Shown piece after piece: positions 10,726-24,400 of a stretch of DNA of 64,000 nt; position 1 is the first letter of the stretch, and each line of letters begins with the position of its first letter. The stretch spans positions 62,521,211 through 62,585,210 of the forward strand of contig OZ024877.1 in the NCBI GenBank assembly GCA_964017185.1. Reading direction: 5' to 3'. The notes beneath the pieces were generated by a model. It was not told where the DNA came from and made no database searches. It was given only the letters and a program-made list of their open reading frames with translations. The position numbers and the translations under genes were made by a program. The DNA is from Rugalucina vietnamica. Taxonomy: Eukaryota > Mollusca > Bivalvia > Lucinida > Lucinidae.

Positions 10726-13700
10726 ACCCCTATCAGCTCTTGGTCAAATAACGTACGGTTTTGGGATTTTATTCAGCGTTTGAAAAGAGTTTAGCCCAAT
10801 TGTTGTGAATCAATAATAAAATGCGTCAACCCCGACCATTTTGTGGGAGAGATTTGATTTTCGATATAATTTGAACCCCTATCAGGGCTTTGGTCAAATC
10901 ACGTAGGGTTTTGGGATTTTATTCAGGGTTTGAAAAGAGTTTAGCCCAATTGTTGTGAATCAATCATAAAATGCGTCAACCCCGACCATTTTGGGGAGAG
11001 TTTAATTTTCAATCTGATTTACTTGAAACCCCTATCAGGGCTTTGGTCAAATAACGTAGGGTTTTGGGATTTTATTTAGGGTTTGTAAAGAGTTTAGCCC
11101 AATTGTTGTGAATCTATAATAAAATGCGTCAACCCCGACCATTTTGGGGGAGAGATTTAGTTTTCGATATAATCTAAACCCCTATCAGGGCTTTGGTCAA
11201 ATCAAGTAGGGTTTTGGGATTTTATTTGGGGTTTGAAAGGAGTTTAGCCCAATTGTTGTGAATCAATAATAAAATGCGTCAACCCCGACCATTTTGTGGG
11301 AGAGAATTGATCTTCGATATAATTTGAACCCCTCCCTATCAGGGCTTTGGTCAAATCACGTAGAATTTGGGGATTTTATTCAGGGTTTAAACAGAGTTTA
11401 GCCCAATTGTTGTGAATCAATCATAAAATGCGTCAACCCCGACCATTTTGGGGAGAAATTAAATTTTCAATCTAATTTACTTGAAACCCCTATCAGGGCT
11501 TCGGTCAAATAACGTAGGGTTTTGGGATTTTATTTAGGGTTTGTAAAGAGTTTAGCCCAATTGTTGTGAATCAATAATAAAATGCGTCAACCCCGAGCAT
11601 TTTGGGGGAGATATTTATTTTTTGATATAATCTAAACCCCTATCAGGGCTTTGGTCAAATCACGTAGGGTTTTGGGATTTTATTTAGGGTTTCAAAAGAG
11701 TTTAGCTCAATTGTTGTGAATCAATAATAAAATGCGTCAACCCCGACCATTTTGTGGGAGAGATTTGATCTTCGATATAATTTGGACCCCTCCCTATCAG
11801 GGCTTTGGTCAAATCACGTAGAATTTGGGGATTTTATTCAGGGTTTGAAAAGAGTTTAGCCCAATTATTGTGAATCAATCATAAAATGCGTCAACCCCGA
11901 CCATTTTGGGGAGAAATTAAATTTTCAATCTAGTTTACTTGAAACCCCTATCAGGGCTTCGGTCAAGTAACGTAGGGTTTTGGGATTTTATTTAGGGTTT
12001 GTAAAGAGTTTAGCCCAATTGTCGTGAATCAATAATAAAATGCGTCAACCCCGACCATTTTGGGGGAGATATTTAGTTTTTGATATAATCTAAACCCCTA
12101 TCAGGGCTTTGGTCAAATCACGTAGGGTTTTGGGATTTTATTTAGGGTTTGAAAAGAGTTTAGCTCAATTGTTGTGAATCAATAATAAAATGCGTCAACC
12201 CCGACCATTTTGTGGGAGAGATTTGATCTTCGATATAATTTGAACAACTCCCTATCAGGGCTTTGGTCAAATCACGTAGGGTTTGTGGATTTTTTTCAGG
12301 GTTTGAAAAGAGTTTAGCCCAATTGTTGTGAATCAATCATAAAATGCGTCAACCCCGACCATTTTGGGGAGAAATTAAATTTTCAATCTAATTTACTGGA
12401 AACCCCTATCAGGGCTTCGGTCAAATAACGTAGGGTCTTGAGATTTTATTTAGAGTTTGTAAAGAGTTTAGCCCAATTGTTGTGAATCAATAATAAAATG
12501 CGTCAACCCCGACCATTTTGTGGGAGAGATTTGATTTTCGATATAATTTGAACCCCTATCAGGGCTTTGGTCAAATCACGTAGGGTTTTGGGATTTTATT
12601 CAGGGTTTGAAAAGAGTTTAGCCCAATTGTTGTGAATCAATCATAAAATGCGTCAACCCCGACCATTTTGGGGAGAAATTTAATTTTCAATCTGATTTAC
12701 TTGAAACCCCTATCAGGGCTTTGGTCAAATAACGTAGGGTTTTGGGATTTTATTTAGGGTTTGTAAAGAGTTTAGCCCAATTGTTGTGAATCTATAATAA
12801 AATGCGTCAACCCCGACCATTTTGGGGGAGAGATTTAGTTTTCGATATAATCTAAACCCCTATCAGGGCTTTGGTCAAATCAAGTAGGGTTTTGGGATTT
12901 TATTTGGGGTTTGAAAGGAGTTTAGCCCAATTGTTGTGAATCAATAATAAAATGCGTCAACCCCGACCATTTTGTGGGAGAGAATTGATCTTCGATATAA
13001 TTTGAACCCCTCCCTATCAAGGCTTTGGTCAAATCACGTAGAATTTGGGGATTTTATTCAGGGTTTGAACAGAGTTTAGCCCAATTGTTGTGAATCAATC
13101 ATAAAATGCGTCAACCCCGACCATTTTGGGGAGAAATTAAATTTTCAATCTAATTTACTTGAAACCCCTATCAGGGCTTCGGTCAAATAACGTAGGGTTT
13201 GGGGATTTTATTTAGGGTTTGTAAAGAGTTTAGCCCAGTTGTTGTGAATCAATAATAAAATGCGTCAACCCCGACCATTTTGGGGGAGATATTCAGTTTT
13301 TGATATAATCTAAACCCCTATCAGGGCTTTGGTCAAATCACGTAGGGTTTTGGGATTTTATTTAGGGTTTCAAAAGAGTTTAGCTCAATTGTTGTGAATC
13401 AATAATAAAATGCGTCAACCCCGACCATTTTGTGGGAGAGATTTGATCTTCGATATAATTTGGACCCCTCCCTATCAGGGCTTTGGTCAAATCATGTAGA
13501 ATTTGGGGATTTTATTCAGGGTTTGAAAAGAGTTTAGCCCAATTGTTGTGAATCAATCATAAAATGCGTCAACCCCGACCATTTTGGGGAGCAATTAAAT
13601 TTTCAATCTAATTTACTTGAAACCCCTATCAGGGCTTCGGTCAAGTAACGTAGGGTTTTGGGATTTTATTTAGGGTTTGTAAAGAGTTTAGCCCAATTGT

Positions 13701-16121
13701 CGTGAATCAATAATAAAATGCGTCAACCCCGACCATTTTGGGGGAGATATTTAGTTTTTGATATAATCTAAACCCCTATCAGGGCTTTGGTCAAATCACG
13801 TAGGGTTTTGGGATTTTATTTAGTGTTTGAAAAGAGTTTAGCTCAATTGTTGTGAATCAATAATAAAATGCGCCAACCCCGACCATTTTGTGGGAGAGAT
13901 TTGATCTTCGATATAATTTGAACAACTCCCTATCAGGGCTTTGGTCAAATCACGTAGGGTTTGTGGATTTTATTCAGGGTTTGAAAAGAGTTTAGCCCAA
14001 TTGTTGTGAATCAATCATAAAATGCGTCAACCCCGACCATTTTGGGGAGAAATTAAATTTTCAATCTAATTTACTGGAAACCCCTATCAGGGCTTCGGTC
14101 AAATAACGTAGGGTCTTGAGATTTTATTTAGGGTTTGTAAAGAGTTTAGCCCAATTGTTGTGAATCAATAATAAAATGCGTCAACCCCGACCATTTTGGG
14201 GGAGATATTTAGTTTTTGATATAATCTAAACCCCTATCAGGGCTTTGGTCAAATCACGTAGGGTTTTGGGATTTTATTTAGGGTTTCAAAAGAGTTTAGC
14301 TCAATTGTTGTGAATCAATAATAAAATGCGTCAACCCCGACCATTTTGTGGGAGAGATTTGATCTTCGATATAATTTGGACCCCTCCCTATCAGGGCTTT
14401 GGTCAAATCACGTAGAATTTGGGGATTTTATTCAGGGTTTGAAAAGAGTTAGGGTTAGGGTTAGGGTTAGGGTTAGGGTTAGGGTTAGGGTTAAGGTTAG
14501 GGTTAGGGTTAGGGTTAGGGTTAGGGTTAGGGTTAGGGTTAGGGGGGGGGGTTAGGGTTAGGGGTTAGGGTTAGGGTTAGGGTTAGGGTTAGGGTTAGGG
14601 TATAAGCGGGTGTGCGAAGATGGGCAACTTGCCCATCTTGGTTATGATCTGATTATTTTTTTTTATTTCTGCATTTGTTCTTTTTTGTTCTCCTTTATAT
14701 TATTAATGATAAAACATGTCCCATTTGGGGTCTATTCAGAGAGGGTTAGGGTTAGGATTAGGGTATAAGCTGATGTACGAAGATGGGCAACTTGCCCATC
14801 TTGGTTATGATCTGATTCTTTTCTTTCTACATTTTTTTTTTATTTCTTTTTCCCCCCTTTTTTGTTCGCCTTTATATTATCAGTGATAAACCTTGTCTCA
14901 GTTTGGGTCCATTCAGAGATGCTAATCTTTAATATTAAATAACATGAATTCGTATGTAACGTAGGGTTAGGGTTAAGGTTAGGCGCTTGAAACACACCTT
15001 GTTTGATTGTGCGCACTTTCAATCATCTGGCAACATGTAGCCCTTATGACGTCAATCTCGCTTGTCATTCAAAATTTGAGCAAGCATTGTATTTGAGCAT
15101 ACTTTGCGCGGCTGACAGTGAGTGGCCATCCACGATTTTTCAGTATAGATGTGCCTACGCTTAAGACAATGCTTAACTGGTGTGTGCTTCCAAGAGATGT
15201 AAGTAAAATATAAAGGTTGGATCCTTTGGAAGCAGTTAAATCATTCAAAGGGAGATAGTATGGACCATATTGCACAATTTCGGGTAATGAGCCCTCATCA
15301 GTAGCCCTAGAAGTGAACATTTGTAAGTTGTGTGTATTTGATCGTTGATATAATATTGGCGGTAGATGTTGATTTTCGACTTAATGCAGGCTGACCCAGG
15401 TTGGTATACGAGCGTTGTCTTTGGTTACATGAAAACAGAACGTAAAGACTAAATTGACCTCTAAGAATATTGCTTTTAGAGCGGTATTCCATTCGCAGTA
15501 CCTATTTTCCAGGAGCAAGTTAAAGAACAAAGGTTCTCATGCCTAGCAATTCATTGGACTATATTGGACTTGCAATATCCATGGACTATAGGGGCCGCAG
15601 AACTCAGAAAAAATCAATACAATCCAATGGACTATATGGGCCTTGTGCAACATCCATGGACTCTACGGGCCGTAGCATTTTTTGGGTTAGGGTTAGGGTC
15701 AGGGTGTAAGCTGATGTGCGAAGATAAACAACTTGCCCATCTCGGCTATGACCTGATTTTTTTCTTTCTACATGTTTTCCTTTTGTGTTCTCCTTTATAT
15801 TATTAATGATAAAACTTGTCTCAGTTGGGGTCTATTCAGAGATGCTAATCTTGGATATTAGATAACATGAATTCATATGTAACGTTAGTTCGGACAAGCT
15901 TTATATGCTTTTTCATATAGATTTCTTAACATATTTCGCGTGTTCCTTTATTTCTGACGAACAACACAATGTGTTCATATATATATCACTAAGCATAATG
16001 CCGTATGTAACTTCAGTTCGTAGACTGTTTTCATTGCTCTTAAGGGAACTCAATCTATAGTTTCATTTAGTTCGCACAAACAATATACTGTTTTCAGATA
16101 TATTAATTAACATAATTTCGT
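10726..16121. repeat. Array unit 2 (complete, 5396 bp)
   Basis: Same order of parts as unit 1. It is longer because its telomere block (14449-14600) has one more repeat and a G-run of ten. It belongs to the unit 0-2 sequence subgroup. Confidence 0.95.
14449..14600 (+). repeat. Interstitial TTAGGG block, unit 2
   Basis: About 152 bp, one repeat longer than units 0 and 1, with a ten-G run. Confidence 0.97.
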
Positions 16122-19100
16122 ACCCCTATCAGCTCTTGGTCAAATAACGTACGGTTTTGGGATTTTATTCAGGGTTTGAAAAGAGTTTAGCCCAATTGTT
16201 GTGAATCAATAATAAAATGCGTCAACCCCGACCATTTTGTGGGAGAGATTTGATTTTCGATATAATTTGAACCCCTATCAGGGCTTTGGTCAAATCACGT
16301 AGGGTTTTGGGATTTTATTCAGGGTTTGAAAAGAGTTTAGCCCAATTGTTGTGAATCAATCATAAAATGCGTCAACCCCGACCATTTTGGGGAGAGTTTA
16401 ATTTTCAATCTGATTTACTTGAAACCCCTATCAGGGCTTTGGTCAAATAACGTAGGGTTTTGGGATTTTATTTAGGGTTTGTAAAGAGTTTAGCCCAATT
16501 GTTGTGAATCTATAATAAAATGCGTCAACCCCGACCATTTTGGGGGAGAGATTTAGTTTTCGATATAATCTAAACCCCTATCAGGGCTTTGGTCAAATCA
16601 AGTAGGGTTTTGGGATTTTATTTGGGGTTTGAAAGGAGTTTAGCCCAATTGTTGTGAATCAATAATAAAATGCGTCAACCCCGACCATTTTGTGGGAGAG
16701 AATTGATCTTCGATATGATTTGAACCCCTCCCTATCAGGGCTTTGGTCAAATCACGTAGAATTTGGGGATTTTATTCAGGGTTTAAACAGAGTTTAGCCC
16801 AATTGTTGTGAATCAATCATAAAATGCGTCAACCCCGACCATTTTGGGGAGAAATTAAATTTTCAATCTAATTTACTTGAAACCCCTATCAGGGCTTCGG
16901 TCAAATAACGTAGGGTTTTGGGATTTTATTTAGGGTTTGTAAAGAGTTTAGCCCAATTGTTGTGAATCAATAATAAAATGCGTCAACCCCGAGCATTTTG
17001 GGGGAGATATTTATTTTTTGATATAATCTAAACCCCTATCAGGGCTTTGGTCAAATCACGTAGGGTTTTGGGATTTTATTTAGGGTTTCAAAAGAGTTTA
17101 GCTCAATTGTTGTGAATCAATAATAAAATGCGTCAACCCCGACCATTTTGTGGGAGAGATTTGATCTTCGATATAATTTGGACCCCTCCCTATCAGGGCT
17201 TTGGTCAAATCACGTAGAATTTGGGGATTTTATTCAGGGTTTGAAAAGAGTTTAGCCCAATTGTTGTGAATCAATCATAAAATGCGTCAACCCCGACCAT
17301 TTTGGGGAGAAATTAAATTTTCAATCTAATTTACTTGAAACCCCTATCAGGGCTTCGGTCAAGTAACGTAGGGTTTTGGGATTTTATTTAGGGTTTGTAA
17401 AGAGTTTAGCCCAATTGTCGTGAATCAATAATAAAATGCGTCAACCCCGACCATTTTGGGGGAGATATTTAGTTTTTGATATAATCTAAACCCCTATCAG
17501 GGCTTTGGTCAAATCACGTAGGGTTTTGGGATTTTATTTAGGGTTTGAAAAGAGTTTAGCTCAATTGTTGTGAATCAATAATAAAATGCGTCAACCCCGA
17601 CCATTTTGTGGGAGAGATTTGATCTTCGATATAATTTGAACAACTCCCTATCAGGGCTTTGGTCAAATCACGTAGGGTTTGTGGATTTTTTTCAGGGTTT
17701 GAAAAGAGTTTAGCCCAATTGTTGTGAATCAATCATAAAATGCGTCAACCCCGACCATTTTGGGGAGAAATTAAATTTTCAATCTAATTTACTGGAAACC
17801 CCTATCAGGGCTTCGGTCAAATAACGTAGGGTCTTGAGATTTTATTTAGAGTTTGTAAAGAGTTTAGCCCAATTGTTGTGAATCAATAATAAAATGCGTC
17901 AACCCCGACCATTTTGTGGGAGAGATTTGATTTTCGATATAATTTGAACCCCTATCAGGGCTTTGGTCAAATCACGTAGGGTTTTGGGATTTTATTCAGG
18001 GTTTGAAAAGAGTTTAGCCCAATTGTTGTGAATCAATCATAAAATGCGTCAACCCCGACCATTTTGGGGAGAAATTTAATTTTCAATCTGATTTACTTGA
18101 AACCCCTATCAGGGCTTTGGTCAAATAACGTAGGGTTTTGGGATTTTATTTAGGGTTTGTAAAGAGTTTAGCCCAATTGTTGTGAATCTATAATAAAATG
18201 CGTCAACCCCGACCATTTTGGGGGAGAGATTTAGTTTTCGATATAATCTAAACCCCTATCAGGGCTTTGGTCAAATCAAGTAGGGTTTTGGGATTTTATT
18301 TGGGGTTTGAAAGGAGTTTAGCCCAATTGTTGTGAATCAATAATAAAATGCGTCAACCCCGACCATTTTGTGGGAGAGAATTGATCTTCGATATAATTTG
18401 AACCCCTCCCTATCAGGGCTTTGGTCAAATCACGTAGAATTTGGGGATTTTATTCAGGGTTTGAACAGAGTTTAGCCCAATTGTTGTGAATCAATCATAA
18501 AATGCGTCAACCCCGACCATTTTGGGGAGAAATTAAATTTTCAATCTAATTTACTTGAAACCCCTATCAGGGCTTCGGTCAAATAACGTAGGGTTTGGGG
18601 ATTTTATTTAGGGTTTGTAAAGAGTTTAGCCCAATTGTTGTGAATCAATAATAAAATGCGTCAACCCCGACCATTTTGGGGGAGATATTCAGTTTTTGAT
18701 ATAATCTAAACCCCTATCAGGGCTTTGGTCAAATCACGTAGGGTTTTGGGATTTTATTTAGGGTTTCAAAAGAGTTTAGCTCAATTGTTGTGAATCAATA
18801 ATAAAATGCGTCAACCCCGACCATTTTGTGGGAGAGATTTGATCTTCGATATAATTTGGACCCCTCCCTATCAGGGCTTTGGTCAAATCATGTAGAATTT
18901 GGGGATTTTATTCAGGGTTTGAAAAGAGTTTAGCCCAATTGTTGTGAATCAATCATAAAATGCGTCAACCCCGACCATTTTGGGGAGCAATTAAATTTTC
19001 AATCTAATTTACTTGAAACCCCTATCAGGGCTTCGGTCAAGTAACGTAGGGTTTTGGGATTTTATTTAGGGTTTGTAAAGAGTTTAGCCCAATTGTCGTG

Positions 19101-21497
19101 AATCAATAATAAAATGCGTCAACCCCGACCATTTTGGGGGAGATATTTAGTTTTTGATATAATCTAAACCCCTATCAGGGCTTTGGTCAAATCACGTAGG
19201 GTTTTGGGATTTTATTTAGTGTTTGAAAAGAGTTTAGCTCAATTGTTGTGAATCAATAATAAAATGCGTCAACCCCGACCATTTTGTGGGAGAGATTTGA
19301 TCTTCGATATAATTTGAACAACTCCCTATCAGGGCTTTGGTCAAATCACGTAGGGTTTGTGGATTTTATTCAGGGTTTGAAAAGAGTTTAGCCCAATTGT
19401 TGTGAATCAATCATAAAATGCGTCAACCCCGACCATTTTGGGGAGAAATTAAATTTTCAATCTAATTTACTGGAAACCCCTATCAGGGCTTCGGTCAAAT
19501 AACGTAGGGTCTTGAGATTTTATTTAGGGTTTGTAAAGAGTTTAGCCCAATTGTTGTGAATCAATAATAAAATGCGTCAACCCCGACCATTTTGGGGGAG
19601 ATATTTAGTTTTTGATATAATCTAAACCCCTATCAGGGCTTTGGTCAAATCACGTAGGGTTTTGGGATTTTATTTAGGGTTTCAAAAGAGTTTAGCTCAA
19701 TTGTTGTGAATCAATAATAAAATGCGTCAACCCCGACCATTTTGTGGGAGAGATTTGATCTTCGATATAATTTGGACCCCTCCCTATCAGGGCTTTGGTC
19801 AAATCACGTAGAATTTGGGGATTTTATTCAGGGTTTGAAAAGAGTTAGGGTTAGGGTTAGGGTTAGGGTTAGGGTTAGGGTTAAGGTTAGGGTTAGGGTT
19901 AGGGTTAGGGTTAGGGTTAGGGGGGGGTTAGGGTTAGGGGTTAGGGTTAGGGTTATGGTTAGGGTTAGGGTTAGGGTATAAGCGGGTGTGCGAAGATGGG
20001 CAACTTGCCCATCTTGGTTATGATCTGATTATTTTTTTTTATTTCTGCATTTGTTCTTTTTTGTTCTCCTTTATATTATTAATGATAAAACATGTCCCAT
20101 TTGGGGTCTATTCAGAGAGGTTAGGGTTAGGATTAGGGTATAAGCTGATGTACGAAGATGGGCAACTTGCCCATCTTGGTTATGATCTGATTCTTTTCTT
20201 TCTACATTTTTTTTTTTATTTCTTTTTCCCCCCTTTTTTGTTCGCCTTTATATTATCAGTGATAAACCTTGTCTCAGTTTGGGTCCATTCAGAGATGCTA
20301 ATCTTTAATATTAAATAACATGAATTCGTATGTAACGTAGGGTTAGGGTTAAGGTTAGGCGCTTGAAACACACCTTGTTTGATTGTGCGCACTTTCAATC
20401 TTCTGGCAACATGTAGCCCTTATGACGTCAATCTCGCTTGTCATTCAAAATTTGAGCAAGCATTGTATTTGAGCATACTTTGCGCGGCTGACAGTGAGTG
20501 GCCATCCACGATTTTTCAGTATAGATGTGCCTACGCTTAAGACAATGCTTAACTGGTGTGTGCTTCCAAGAGATGTAAGTAAAATATAAAGGTTGGATCC
20601 TTTGGAAGCAGTTAAATCATTCAAAGGGAGATAGTATGGACCATATTGCACAATTTCGGGTAATGAGCCCTCATCAGTAGCCCTAGAAGTGAACATTTGT
20701 AAGTTGTGTGTATTTGATCGTTGATATAATATTGGCGGTAGATGTTGATTTTCGACTTAATGCAGGCTGACCCAGGTTGGTATACGAGCGTTGTCTTTGG
20801 TTACATGAAAACAGAACGTAAAGACTAAATTGACCTCTAAGAATATTGCTTTTAGAGCGGTATTCCATTCGCAGTACCTATTTTCCAGGAGCAAGTTAAA
20901 GAACAAAGGTTCTCATGCCTAGCAATTCATTGGACTATATTGGACTTGCAATATCCATGGACTATAGGGGCCGCAGAACTCAGAAAAAATCAATACAATC
21001 CAATGGACTATATGGGCCTTGTGCAACATCCATGGACTCTACGGGCCGTAGCATTTTTTGGGTTAGGGTTAGGGTCAGGGTGTAAGCTGATGTGCGAAGA
21101 TAAACAACTTGCCCATCTCGGCTATGACCTGATTTTTTTCTTTCTACATGTTTTCCTTTTGTGTTCTCCTTTATATTATTAATGATAAAACTTGTCTCAG
21201 TTGGGGTCTATTCAGAGATGCTAATCTTGGATATTAGATAACATGAATTCATATGTAACGTTAGTTCGGACAAGCTTTATATGCTTTTTCATATAGATTT
21301 CTTAACATATTTCGCGTGTTCCTTTATTTCTGACGAACAACACAATGTGTTCATATATATATCACTAAGCATAATGCCGTATGTAACTTCAGTTCGTAGA
21401 CTGTTTTCATTGCTCTTAAGGGAACTCAATCTATAGTTTCATTTAGTTCGCACAAACAATATACTGTTTTCAGATATATTAATTAACATAATTTCGT
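16122..21497. repeat. Array unit 3 (complete, 5376 bp; transitional)
   Basis: This is the first unit of the second subgroup. It begins with ATTCAGGGTTTG where units 1 and 2 have ATTCAGCGTTTG, and it has CTATCAGGGC where units 0-2 have CTATCAAGGC. Its telomere block still ends in GGGTATAAGC as in units 0-2, rather than GGTTATAAGC as in units 4-7. Private changes include CGATATGATTT near 16712 and a TTATGG repeat near 19953. Confidence 0.94.
19845..19976 (+). repeat. Interstitial TTAGGG block, unit 3
   Basis: About 132 bp with an eight-G run and a private TTATGG repeat. Confidence 0.97.
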
Positions 21498-24400
21498 ACC
21501 CCTATCAGCTCTTGGTCAAATAACGTACGGTTTTGGGATTTTATTCAGGGTTTGAAAAGAGTTTAGCCCAATTGTTGTGAATCAATAATAAAATGCGTCA
21601 ACCCCGACCATTTTGTGGGAGAGATTTGATTTTCGATATAATTTGAACCCCTATCAGGGCTTTGGTCAAATCACGTAGGGTTTTGGGATTTTATTCAGGG
21701 TTTGAAAAGAGTTTAGCCCAATTGTTGTGAATCAATCATAAAATGCGTCAACCCCGACCATTTTGGGGAGAGTTTAATTTTCAATCTGATTTACTTGAAA
21801 CCCCTATCAGGGCTTTGGTCAAATAACGTAGGGTTTTGGGATTTTATTTAGGGTTTGTAAAGAGTTTAGCCCAATTGTTGTGAATCTATAATAAAATGCG
21901 TCAACCCCGACCATTTTGGGGGAGAGATTTAGTTTTCGATATAATCTAAACCCCTATCAGGGCTTTGGTCAAATCAAGTAGGGTTTTGGGATTTTATTTG
22001 GGGTTTGAAAGGAGTTTAGCCCAATTGTTGTGAATCAATAATAAAATGCGTCAACCCCGACCATTTTGTGGGAGAGAATTGATCTTCGATATAATTTGAA
22101 CCCCTCCCTATCAGGGCTTTGGTCAAATCACGTAGAATTTGGGGATTTTATTCAGGGTTTAAACAGAGTTTAGCCCAATTGTTGTGAATCAATCATAAAA
22201 TGCGTCAACCCCGACCATTTTGGGGAGAAATTAAATTTTCAATCTAATTTACTTGAAACCCCTATCAGGGCTTCGGTCAAATAACGTAGGGTTTTGGGAT
22301 TTTATTTAGGGTTTGTAAAGAGTTTAGCCCAATTGTTGTGAATCAATAATAAAATGCGTCAACCCCGAGCATTTTGGGGGAGATATTTATTTTTTGATAT
22401 AATCTAAACCCCTATCAGGGCTTTGGTCAAATCACGTAGGGTTTTGGGATTTTATTTAGGGTTTCAAAAGAGTTTAGCTCAATTGTTGTGAATCAATAAT
22501 AAAATGCGTCAACCCCGACCATTTTGTGGGAGAGATTTGATCTTCGATATAATTTGGACCCCTCCCTATCAGGGCTTTGGTCAAATCACGTAGAATTTGG
22601 GGATTTTATTCAGGGTTTGAAAAGAGTTTAGCCCAATTGTTGTGAATCAATCATAAAATGCGTCAACCCCGACCATTTTGGGGAGAAATTAAATTTTCAA
22701 TCTAATTTACTTGAAACCCCTATCAGGGCTTCGGTCAAGTAACGTAGGGTTTTGGGATTTTATTTAGGGTTTGTAAAGAGTTTAGCCCAATTGTCGTGAA
22801 TCAATAATAAAATGCGTCAACCCCGACCATTTTGGGGGAGATATTTAGTTTTTGATATAATCTAAACCCCTATCAGGGCTTTGGTCAAATCACGTAGGGT
22901 TTTGGGATTTTATTTAGGGTTTGAAAAGAGTTTAGCTCAATTGTTGTGAATCAATAATAAAATGCGTCAACCCCGACCATTTTGTGGGAGAGATTTGATC
23001 TTCGATATAATTTGAACAACTCCCTATCAGGGCTTTGGTCAAATCACGTAGGGTTTGTGGATTTTTTTCAGGGTTTGAAAAGAGTTTAGCCCAATTGTTG
23101 TGAATCAATCATAAAATGCGTCAACCCCGACCATTTTGGGGAGAAATTAAATTTTCAATCTAATTTACTGGAAACCCCTATCAGGGCTTCGGTCAAAAAA
23201 CGTAGGGTCTTGAGATTTTATTTAGAGTTTGTAAAGAGTTTAGCCCAATTGTTGTGAATCAATAATAAAATGCGTCAACCCCGACCATTTTGTGGGAGAG
23301 ATTTGATTTTCGATATAATTTGAACCCCTATCAGGGCTTTGGTCAAATCACGTAGGGTTTTGGGATTTTATTCAGGGTTTGAAAAGAGTTTAGCCCAATT
23401 GTTGTGAATCAATCATAAAATGCGTCAACCCCGACCATTTTGGGGAGAAATTTAATTTTCAATCTGATTTACTTGAAACCCCTATCAGGGCTTTGGTCAA
23501 ATAACGTAGGGTTTTGGGATTTTATTTAGGGTTTGTAAAGAGTTTAGCCCAATTGTTGTGAATCTATAATAAAATGCGTCAACCCCGACCATTTTGGGGG
23601 AGAGATTTAGTTTTCGATATAATCTAAACCCCTATCAGGGCTTTGGTCAAATCAAGTAGGGTTTTGGGATTTTATTTGGGGTTTGAAAGGAGTTTAGCCC
23701 AATTGTTGTGAATCAATAATAAAATGCGTCAACCCCGACCATTTTGTGGGAGAGAATTGATCTTCGATATAATTTGAACCCCTCCCTATCAGGGCTTTGG
23801 TCAAATCACGTAGAATTTGGGGATTTTATTCAGGGTTTGAACAGAGTTTAGCCCAATTGTTGTGAATCAATCATAAAATGCGTCAACCCCGACCATTTTG
23901 GGGAGAAATTAAATTTTCAATCTAATTTACTTGAAACCCCTATCAGGGCTTCGGTCAAATAACGTAGGGTTTGGGGATTTTATTTAGGGTTTGTAAAGAG
24001 TTTAGCCCAATTGTTGTGAATCAATAATAAAATGCGTCAACCCCGACCATTTTGGGGGAGATATTCAGTTTTTGATATAATCTAAACCCCTATCAGGGCT
24101 TTGGTCAAATCACGTAGGGTTTTGGGATTTTATTTAGGGTTTCAAAAGAGTTTAGCTCAATTGTTGTGAATCAATAATAAAATGCGTCAACCCCGACCAT
24201 TTTGTGGGAGAGATTTGATCTTCGATATAATTTGGACCCCTCCCTATCAGGGCTTTGGTCAAATCATGTAGAATTTGGGGATTTTATTCAGGGTTTGAAA
24301 AGAGTTTAGCCCAATTGTTGTGAATCAATCATAAAATGCGTCAACCCCGACCATTTTGGGGAGCAATTAAATTTTCAATCTAATTTACTTGAAACCCCTA

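Noticed and set aside
19986-20318. 110-codon frame across modules a and b
   Set aside because: It exists only where module T-runs happen to keep the frame. Units 0-2 lack it, units 4 and 7 have it altered, and it is rich in Phe/Leu from the T-rich tract.
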